A DNA stretch of 31,123 nt, taken from positions 1-31,123 of the forward strand of contig CAYWTM010000030.1 of NCBI GenBank assembly GCA_964460185.1. Reading direction: 5' to 3'. Shown in pieces: positions 25,392 to 31,123 of this stretch (position 1 is its first letter; each line of letters starts with the position of its first letter). The translations under genes were made by a program, and so were the position numbers. Under the pieces are notes generated by a model, which was not told the origin of the DNA, made no database searches, and saw only the letters and a program-made list of their open reading frames with translations. This DNA is from JAVJPJ01 sp040217295. GTDB lineage: Bacteria; Pseudomonadota; Alphaproteobacteria; Rhodobacterales; Rhodobacteraceae.

Positions 25392-26402
25392 CTAACCCCC
25401 CGTATGGCTCATGTGGCGGGTCATCTGTCCGTCGATCTTCTGACGTGAATAGTCGAAATCATGGCCCTTGGGCTTGCGCTCGATGGCGGCGCGGATGGCG
25501 TTTTCCAGCACGGCATCATCTGGCGAGCAACGCAGCGGCGAGCGCAGATCCGCCATGTCTTCCTGGCCCAGGCACATGTACAGCTCGCCCGTGCAGGTCA
25601 GCCGCACCCGGTTGCACGACTCGCAGAAGTTATGGGTCAGCGGCGTGATGAACCCGATCTTCTGCCCGGTCTCTTCCAGCCGCACATAGCGCGCGGGCCC
25701 GCCCGTGCGGTCCGCCAGATCCGTCAGCGTGAACCGCTCCGCCAGCCGCGCGCGCAGGTCCTTGAGCGACCAGTACTGGTCCAGCCGGTCCTCGTTGCCC
25801 AGATCGCCCATCGGCATGACCTCGATAAAGGTCAGGTCCATGTCGCGCGACGCGCACCACGCCTGCAGATCGAACAGCTCGTCCTCGTTGAAACCCTTCA
25901 GCGCGACCGCGTTGATCTTGACCCGCAGTCCGGCGGCCTGCGCCGCATCGATCCCCTTGAGAACCTGCGGCAGACGCCCCCACCTGGTGATCTGCGCGAA
26001 CTTGTCGTCATTCAGCGTGTCGAGCGAGACATTGACCCGCCGCACACCGGCCGCATGCAGATCGCCCGCGAACCGCGCCAGCTGACTGCCATTGGTGGTG
26101 AGCGTCAGTTCCTTGAGCGTCCCCGCCTCCAGATGGCGCGACATGGCCCGGAAAAACGTCATGATATCGCGCCGGACCAGCGGCTCACCGCCGGTGATGC
26201 GCAGCTTTTCCACCCCGAGCCGGACAAAGGTCGAACACATGCGGTCCAGCTCCTCCAGCGTCAGAAGCTCCTTCTTCGGCAGGAAGGTCATGTTCTCGGA
26301 CATGCAATAGACACAGCGGAAATCGCACCTGTCGGTGACAGACACCCGCAAATAGGAGATTGCGCGCGCAAAAGGGTCGATCAGGGGCAACGTCTGTGTC
26401 AT
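25392..26402 (-). CDS. moaA: GTP 3',8-cyclase, molybdenum cofactor biosynthesis protein A
   Basis: 336-residue radical SAM enzyme converting GTP to 3',8-cyclo-7,8-dihydro-GTP, the first step of molybdopterin synthesis. The N-terminal cluster motif is Cys26-x3-Cys30-x2-Cys33 (CDFRCVYC), followed by ITGGEPLVRRD. The second cluster uses Cys260, Cys263 and Cys277 (CESCNRVRLTCTGELYMC). The required C-terminal Gly-Gly is present (SHTGG). ATG 26402 is chosen over a TTG two codons upstream. No other moa gene is adjacent. It is divergent from the lipoprotein gene at 26482. Confidence 0.96.
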   Translation of the reverse strand: MTQTLPLIDPFARAISYLRVSVTDRCDFRCVYCMSENMTFLPKKELLTLEELDRMCSTFVRLGVEKLRITGGEPLVRRDIMTFFRAMSRHLEAGTLKELTLTTNGSQLARFAGDLHAAGVRRVNVSLDTLNDDKFAQITRWGRLPQVLKGIDAAQAAGLRVKINAVALKGFNEDELFDLQAWCASRDMDLTFIEVMPMGDLGNEDRLDQYWSLKDLRARLAERFTLTDLADRTGGPARYVRLEETGQKIGFITPLTHNFCESCNRVRLTCTGELYMCLGQEDMADLRSPLRCSPDDAVLENAIRAAIERKPKGHDFDYSRQKIDGQMTRHMSHTGG

Positions 26403-26481
26403 GGACAAAACCTAGGCGTGCCGCGCACTGACCGCAAGCGGTCGGTTGATGAAGCATGCGTTACGATTTAGGGTTCGACGG

Positions 26482-26928
26482 ATGAGAAACGTTCTTTTGA
26501 TTGCTTTGATCGCGCCCCTTGCGGCGTGCAGCGGCGGTGGCCTGGGCAGCGTGGGCGACCGCAGTGCCACAGGTGTGGCTTTCGACGCGGACGCAGCCCT
26601 GCAAGGCTCCGACGCGGTCGAGATCACGACCGACGCCTCCGGCGCGCTTGCCGACGACGCTCCCCCCGAAGGTCCCGGTCGGTTCCTCGGCTTTTCGGTG
26701 GCCAGCCTGGGCGATGCGTCGATCCCCGGCTTCTGGGTCGAAACGCCGCTGGTCGATGTCGAGGGGCCGGGCCGGATCGTGGCCGAAAACGGCACCTCCG
26801 TCACCGTCGATCTGCGCCCCTCGGGCGGAACGGTCGGATCAGGCTCGCGGATGTCGCTCGAGACGTATCGCATTCTTGGCATCCCCCTGACCGCCTTGCC
26901 GACGGTCACCGTGATCTCGGATGCCTGA
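26482..26928 (+). CDS. lipoprotein of unknown function
   Basis: 148-residue predicted lipoprotein. MRNVLLIALIAPLAAC gives a short signal peptide with lipobox LAAC (Cys16), then a Gly/Ser linker. The folded part is about residues 65-148 (RFLGFSVASLGDASIPGFWV, then DLRPSGGTVGSGSRMSL and a hydrophobic end). From memory, similar short proteins in Rhodobacteraceae are sometimes labelled D-galactarate dehydratase; the length and lipobox make an enzymatic role unlikely. The last 8 bases overlap the start of the acyl-CoA synthetase gene (ATGCCTGA), so the two are translated together. ATG 26482 is preferred, since the signal peptide begins there. Confidence 0.75.
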   Translation: MRNVLLIALIAPLAACSGGGLGSVGDRSATGVAFDADAALQGSDAVEITTDASGALADDAPPEGPGRFLGFSVASLGDASIPGFWVETPLVDVEGPGRIVAENGTSVTVDLRPSGGTVGSGSRMSLETYRILGIPLTALPTVTVISDA

Positions 26929-28546
26929 CCTGCCCGACCGGCGCCTGTTTCGACGGCGCGCCGGATGGCAGGATCTGCGCGACGGGTTCAAGTGGACCAT
27001 CCCTGCGCGGATGAACATCGCGCATCTGTGCTGCGACAGTTGGGCGGCCACCCGGCCTGACCGGGTGGCGGTGGTCCACCGGCATGCTGACGGACGCCGC
27101 GACAGCTGGACCTACGGGCAGTTGCAACGCGCCTCTGACGCGCTGGCCGTGGCGCTGCGCGCGCAGGGCGTCGGACCGGGCGACCGGGTGGCGGTCTTGT
27201 TGCCGCAACATCCCGCAGTCCTGGTCACGCTGTTCGCCACCCTGAAACTGGGCGCCATAGCCTTGCCGCTCTTCACGCTGTTCGGCGAAGACGCGCTCAG
27301 CTACCGCCTGTCGGACAGCAGCGCGCGCGCCGTCGTGACGGATGCCGCAACGCTCGACCGGGTGATGGCGTTGCGCCCCCATCTGCCGGCGCTGCAGACC
27401 CTCATCACCACCGGCCCCGCCATGGCGCCCGCCTTGGCATTCGACGACCTGATCGCCCGCGATGCGCGCGGGTTCCGCCCCGCCGATACCGCCGCCGACG
27501 ATCCCGCCGTCATGATCTACACCTCGGGCACGACCGGCCCGCCCAAGGGGGTGCTGCACGCGCATCGGTTCCTGATCGGGCATCTGCCGTGCATGGAGCT
27601 CAGCCAGGGATGGTTCCCGCAACCCGGCGATGTGGGCTGGACGCCCGCCGACTGGGCGTGGATCGGGGGATTGATGGACATGGCGCTGCCGTGCCTCTAC
27701 TACGGCGTGCCCCTGGTCTCGCACCGCTTCGCCAAGTTCGACCCCACGGCCGCGTTCCGGCTGATGGCCGAGGAACGGGTGACGAACGCCTTCTTGCCGC
27801 CCACGGCGCTGCGCCTGCTGCGGCAGGCCGACGTGCCCCCCGATCTGGCGCTGCGCGCGGTCGGTTCGGGCGGCGAGGCGCTGGGCGGTGACCTCCTGGA
27901 CTGGGGCCGCGACAGCCTGCGCGCCGACATCAACGAGTTCTACGGCCAGACCGAGGCCAATCTCGTCGTCGCCTCCTGCGCGGGGCCCATGGACAGGGTG
28001 CCGGGCGCCATGGGCCTGCCGGTTCCGGGCCACGAAGTCAGCCTGCGCGACCAGGAAGGCGAGGTCGGCACCGGCGCGGTCGGCGAGATCTGCGTCAAGG
28101 CGCCCGATCCGGTGATGTTCCTGCGCTATTGGAACAAACCCGAGGCCACCCGGGGCAAGGTGGTGGAGGGCTGGCTCGGCACCGGCGATCTGGCCACCCG
28201 GCGCGCCGATGGGCAGATCGTGTTCCATGCCCGCGACGATGATGTCATCACCTCCGCCGGCTATCGCATCGGCCCGGTCGAGATCGAACAGGCGCTGTGC
28301 ACCCATCCCGACGTGATCATGGCCGCCGTGGTGGGCGAACCCGACCCCCTCAGAACCCAGATCGTGGTCGCCCACGTGGTCTTGCGCGACGGGGCCGACT
28401 GGTCCGGGATGGAGCCCGCGCTGCAAACCCTCGTACGTGAAAGGGTCTCGGCCCATCTGGTGCCCCGCAAGATCTTCCGGGCGGACGCCTTGCCGATGAC
28501 GGCCACCGGCAAGATCATGCGCCGCGCCTTGCGCAGCCCGACCTGA
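26921..28546 (+). CDS. AMP-forming acyl-CoA synthetase (medium-chain/benzoate-CoA ligase-like)
   Basis: 541-residue adenylate-forming ligase: carboxylate + ATP + CoA to acyl-CoA. The phosphate-binding loop YTSGTTGPPKG is at residues 200-210, the A5 motif EFYGQTEAN near 340, the hinge region TGDLATRRADGQIVFHARDDD with SAGYRIGPVEIE near 420-455, and the catalytic lysine in TATGKIMRR near 530. The arrangement resembles the medium-chain acyl-CoA synthetase and benzoate-CoA ligase group. The acid used cannot be decided. An N-terminal extension rich in Arg (PDLPDRRLFRRRAGWQD) precedes the usual start of the fold. It is overlapped by 8 bases with the lipoprotein gene. Confidence 0.9.
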   Translation: MPDLPDRRLFRRRAGWQDLRDGFKWTIPARMNIAHLCCDSWAATRPDRVAVVHRHADGRRDSWTYGQLQRASDALAVALRAQGVGPGDRVAVLLPQHPAVLVTLFATLKLGAIALPLFTLFGEDALSYRLSDSSARAVVTDAATLDRVMALRPHLPALQTLITTGPAMAPALAFDDLIARDARGFRPADTAADDPAVMIYTSGTTGPPKGVLHAHRFLIGHLPCMELSQGWFPQPGDVGWTPADWAWIGGLMDMALPCLYYGVPLVSHRFAKFDPTAAFRLMAEERVTNAFLPPTALRLLRQADVPPDLALRAVGSGGEALGGDLLDWGRDSLRADINEFYGQTEANLVVASCAGPMDRVPGAMGLPVPGHEVSLRDQEGEVGTGAVGEICVKAPDPVMFLRYWNKPEATRGKVVEGWLGTGDLATRRADGQIVFHARDDDVITSAGYRIGPVEIEQALCTHPDVIMAAVVGEPDPLRTQIVVAHVVLRDGADWSGMEPALQTLVRERVSAHLVPRKIFRADALPMTATGKIMRRALRSPT

Positions 28547-28577
28547 CGCCGCGCGCGACCCGGTCGTGCATTCTCTG

Positions 28578-28617
28578 TTTCCCAAATATCCCGGGGGTCC
28601 GGGGGCAGAGCCCCCGG
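28578..28617. repeat. G5-CAGAG-C5 palindromic intergenic element, copy 2
   Basis: TTTCCCAAATATCCCGGGGG leads into the exact palindrome GGGGGCAGAGCCCCC (28601-28615), the same core and layout as at 13333-13386. It lies between convergent acyl-CoA synthetase and DUF3422 genes. A second small stem (CGCGC-GACA-GCGCG) and CTTCTATTTTT follow on the + strand, so termination of the synthetase transcript here is plausible. Confidence 0.65.
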
Positions 28618-28648
28618 CGGGTCGGCGCGCGACAGCGCGTCGAGCCTT

Positions 28649-29932
28649 CTATTTTTCCATCGAACGCCGGATGGACCGAACCGTCATCCAGACCAGCGCC
28701 ACCACCGGCAGAACAGCCCCCGCCGTCAGCAGCGTCTTGCTGATGCCCAGGGGATCGGCCAGCGGCAACACCAGGTACACCACCAGGTTGACCGCGTAAT
28801 AGCTGATCGCGACCACCGACAGGCCCTCGACCGTCTTTTGCAGACGCAGCTGCATGTCGGCACGGTTGTTCATGCTTTCCAGCAGATCCTGGTTCTGGGC
28901 CGACCGGTCCACATCCACCCGCGTGCGCAGCAGGTCACCCGCCCGGATCGCCCGGTCGGTCATCGACAACAATCGCCGCTCGGTGGCCTTCACCGTGCGC
29001 ATGGCCGGATCGAACCGGCGCATCATGAACTCCGCAAAGGTCTGGCGCCCCAGGAACCGGACTTCGCGCAGCACGTCGATGCGCTGGTTGACCAGGGCCT
29101 CGTAGGCCCCCGTCGCGCCAAAGCGGAACGCGCTTTCGGCCTGCAGCTTTTCCAGCTCCGCCGCGATGCTCAGAAGCTGGCCGAGCGTCTCGTCGGGTTT
29201 GGCCAGGTCGCCGGTCATGTCGTCGACCAGTTTCACCAGAACCTCTTCCATTTCGCCCATCCGGCCCGAAATGGCGCGCGACATCGGCAGGCCCAGCATG
29301 GACATGGCCTTGTAGGTCTCGATCTCGCAGATGCGCTGCACGATCCGCCCGATCCGGCGATTGCCGGTGTCGGCCTGGCAGAACACGGCGAACCGCATGT
29401 GGCCGGCACTGTCGATGCGGAAATCGCCCGCCACCGTCGCGGTGGCGTCCAGGACGCTGCTGACGGCCAGGCTTTCGGGCACCATCCAGTCCGACAAGAG
29501 ATCGGCGATCCGGTCATCGTCGATGGGGGCCGGATCGATCCGGATATGCGCCGAGGTGATGCGCAAGCCCGGGGCCGTTTCAAGCCAGTCGTCGGGGAAC
29601 ACCTCCCACGCGGCCGGGTCGAAGGGGCGTTCGCCATTGGAATCCATGAAGGCCGTGTAGGTCACGAACTCCGTATGCTGTTCCCATTTCAGCTGGAACT
29701 TTCCCAGCTCCCCGAAATAATGGGTGGCATCGGGGGACGGGTGGTCGGCACCGAACCGGTCCAGCAGCGTCAGCAGGTGCGCACGGTCCAGACCCCGGTC
29801 GCGTTTGGCCGCATCCTTGGGTTGCTTGATGGCCAGGAACACCGCCTGTCCGGGACAGGCGATGGACGGAAACGGGCGGGCGTGCAGCTCATTGGCGAGC
29901 CGGTACCTCAGGGGATGATCTGCAAGCGGCAT
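28649..29932 (-). CDS. DUF3422 family membrane protein
   Basis: 427-residue protein of the DUF3422 family, common in Alphaproteobacteria and of unknown function. It starts HPLRYRLANELHARPFPSI, the conserved family opening (residues about 5-23). The central part is helical with many charged residues. Two hydrophobic helices lie at the C terminus (VEGLSVVAISYYAVNLVVYLVL and TLLTAGAVLPVVALVWMTV), giving a large cytoplasmic domain anchored at the membrane. ATG 29932 is chosen over GTG 29938. It is on the same strand as the SDR gene with a 171-base gap, so co-transcription is uncertain. Confidence 0.88.
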   Translation of the reverse strand: MPLADHPLRYRLANELHARPFPSIACPGQAVFLAIKQPKDAAKRDRGLDRAHLLTLLDRFGADHPSPDATHYFGELGKFQLKWEQHTEFVTYTAFMDSNGERPFDPAAWEVFPDDWLETAPGLRITSAHIRIDPAPIDDDRIADLLSDWMVPESLAVSSVLDATATVAGDFRIDSAGHMRFAVFCQADTGNRRIGRIVQRICEIETYKAMSMLGLPMSRAISGRMGEMEEVLVKLVDDMTGDLAKPDETLGQLLSIAAELEKLQAESAFRFGATGAYEALVNQRIDVLREVRFLGRQTFAEFMMRRFDPAMRTVKATERRLLSMTDRAIRAGDLLRTRVDVDRSAQNQDLLESMNNRADMQLRLQKTVEGLSVVAISYYAVNLVVYLVLPLADPLGISKTLLTAGAVLPVVALVWMTVRSIRRSMEK

Positions 29933-30103
29933 GGGCACTGTCCGAATTGGTATTGTTTGCGCACATAACCACTTCGCGGCCCAAGTAAACCGGAAAAAGA
30001 CTGGAAAAACCGGGGTTTGGCGGGATACAACGGTATGCGTTCCGGCCCAAGTGGCGGAGATTGCGGAAAAAACGCCGCCGCCAGCCGATCCGGGGTGTGA
30101 CGA

Positions 30104-30865
30104 TTATACCATCTGGCCGCCCGCGATCTGGATCGACTGGCCGTTCACACTGCGCGCAGCATTTGAGCAAAGCCACATCGCGGCACCGGTCACTTCGTCC
30201 ACATCCAGCAAGGTGCGGTGCCGGTTGCCCTTGGCCAGGTAGGTGCGCGCCTCGTCGATGCTGATGCCCTGGCGTGCGGCGATCTCGGCGGCGTTGCGCT
30301 CCACGATGGGGGTTTCCACGTAGCCGGGGCAGATCGCGTTGAAGGTGATCTGCCCGCCCATGTATTCCTCGCTCAGCCCGTGGACCAGGCCGATCACCCC
30401 GTGTTTCGACGCGGTGTAGGCGACGGCGTTTTTCAGCCCCACCAACCCCGCGATGGACGATATCGCGATCATACGCCCCCAGTCGTCGCGCTCCAGCGTG
30501 GCAAGAGCGGCCTGAAAGGTCAGGAACACGCCATCGAGATTGGTGGTCATGATCTGGCGCCAATGGTCCAGCGTTTCCTTTCGATAGGGCGCCCCCTCGG
30601 CGATGCCCGCATTGGCCACGCAGATCGCGACGGGTCCGCGCGTGGCGGCGGCGGACGCGATGCCGTCGCGCACCGATGCCTCGTCGCCCACATCCATCCG
30701 CAGCGGGTAAAGACCCGGTGTCTGCGCGGCGACGGCCTCGAGACGCTCCATGGTCCGGCCCGTGATCGTGACCTGCGCGCCCGCTCCGGCCAGCGCCCTG
30801 GCGATATCCAGCCCGATGCCCGTGCCGCCGCCCGTGACCAATGCGTGTCGCCCGGCATGTTCCAT
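30104..30865 (-). CDS. SDR family dehydrogenase, 3-hydroxybutyrate dehydrogenase-like
   Basis: 253-residue classical short-chain dehydrogenase. The cofactor motif TGGGTGIG is at residues 11-18; NAG begins at 85; catalytic residues are Asn109, Ser137, Tyr150 and Lys154 (YTASK). The end of the fold (NAICPGYVETPIVERNAAE) resembles D-3-hydroxybutyrate dehydrogenase. The acidic Asp at the end of beta-2 is absent (TITGRTMERLE), and Arg there leaves NADP a possibility. The substrate is probably a 3-hydroxy acid or 3-hydroxyacyl compound; the nearby acyl-CoA synthetase makes an acyl-CoA pathway thinkable but not shown. It is divergent from pntA. Confidence 0.88.
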   Translation of the reverse strand: MEHAGRHALVTGGGTGIGLDIARALAGAGAQVTITGRTMERLEAVAAQTPGLYPLRMDVGDEASVRDGIASAAATRGPVAICVANAGIAEGAPYRKETLDHWRQIMTTNLDGVFLTFQAALATLERDDWGRMIAISSIAGLVGLKNAVAYTASKHGVIGLVHGLSEEYMGGQITFNAICPGYVETPIVERNAAEIAARQGISIDEARTYLAKGNRHRTLLDVDEVTGAAMWLCSNAARSVNGQSIQIAGGQMV

Positions 30866-31067
30866 CGTGATCCCTTCCCTGAAACCCGTCTCGAAACCCT
30901 AGCGGAGTGCCGCGCTCGCGCAAGCGGGTGTCGCTACGGCAGCTTTGTAACGATTGAAATCGGTATGCCACTGTATGCGCAATAAAATGTCGCCGCGGGC
31001 CAGTTGTGGACCGGCACAGGCCTTGGTAAGGGGCGTCGAATGCTTGCCTTTCGAAGAGGGGATGACA

Positions 31068-31123
31068 GTGAAAATTGGTGCGCCAAGAGAGATTGAGCCG
31101 GGTGAAGCAAGGGTTGCGATGAC
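31068..31123 (+). CDS. pntA: NAD(P) transhydrogenase alpha subunit, first 18 codons (continues beyond window)
   Basis: The reading frame VKIGAPREIEPGEARVAM matches the N terminus of the proton-translocating transhydrogenase alpha subunit and of alanine dehydrogenase (KIGxPxE...E.RVA). The GTG at 31068 is chosen because GAGGGG (31056-31061) is six bases upstream; the ATG at 31062 abuts that Shine-Dalgarno. Only 56 bases are in the window, so alanine dehydrogenase remains an alternative. The 202-base gap before it, shared with the divergent SDR gene, contains TTGAAA (30954-30959) and AATAAAAT (30981-30988), too far apart for a clear promoter. Confidence 0.7.
   Translation, partial: MKIGAPREIEPGEARVAM

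Noticed and set aside
26906..28585. 559-codon frame antisense to the acyl-CoA synthetase
   Set aside because: The plus-strand ligase has all adenylate-forming motifs; the opposite frame is a compositional shadow.

Overview
The window looks like a chromosomal segment of an alphaproteobacterium of the Rhodobacterales (Roseobacter/Rhodobacter type). It is GC-rich, with strong third-position GC that produces many long false frames. The protein families and the order helicase – S4 protein – 7Fe ferredoxin – CarD also fit that group. There are no rRNA or tRNA genes, insertion sequences, phage genes or CRISPR arrays. No gene-free stretch exceeds 300 bases; the longest gaps are about 278 bases (before carD) and 257 bases (before the sulfotransferase pseudogene).

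Layout. 1-4304: an SUV3-like RNA helicase (5' end outside the window), an S4-domain protein, ferredoxin FdxA and the RNA-polymerase-binding regulator CarD, all on the + strand and closed by a strong terminator. 4371-8472: a small lipoprotein, the cobalamin nucleotide-loop genes cobS and cobT (divergent), and a CPA2 cation/proton antiporter. The two convergent gene pairs here each share one CTAG as overlapping stop codons. 8703-10111: an outer-membrane beta-barrel protein and a D-lyxose isomerase. 10131-13318: purD (-), then a small membrane protein and xseA (+).

13461-24211 is the most distinctive region. A minus-strand dipeptide/oligopeptide ABC operon (ATPase, ATPase, binding protein, permease, permease) diverges from a plus-strand operon of four M20 metallohydrolases: one ArgE-type deacetylase and three tandem paralogous amidohydrolases of the hippurate/N-acyl-amino-acid hydrolase type. 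Together they read as an uptake-and-hydrolysis module for peptides or N-acylated amino acids. The three paralogs are near-identical in their metal sites but differ at the residue beside one metal-ligand histidine (Glu, Ala, Trp). Competing hairpins resembling an attenuator lie in the leader of the hydrolase operon. A strong hairpin separates the binding-protein gene from the permease genes.

24469-31123: a sulfotransferase gene broken by a single in-frame TAG inside its PAPS-binding loop, moaA (-), a lipoprotein translationally overlapped with an acyl-CoA synthetase (+), a DUF3422 membrane protein and an SDR dehydrogenase (-), and the first codons of pntA (+) at the window end. A G5-CAGAG-C5 palindromic element occurs twice, each time between convergent genes.

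All identifications are by reading motifs and family resemblance from memory; no database search was run.
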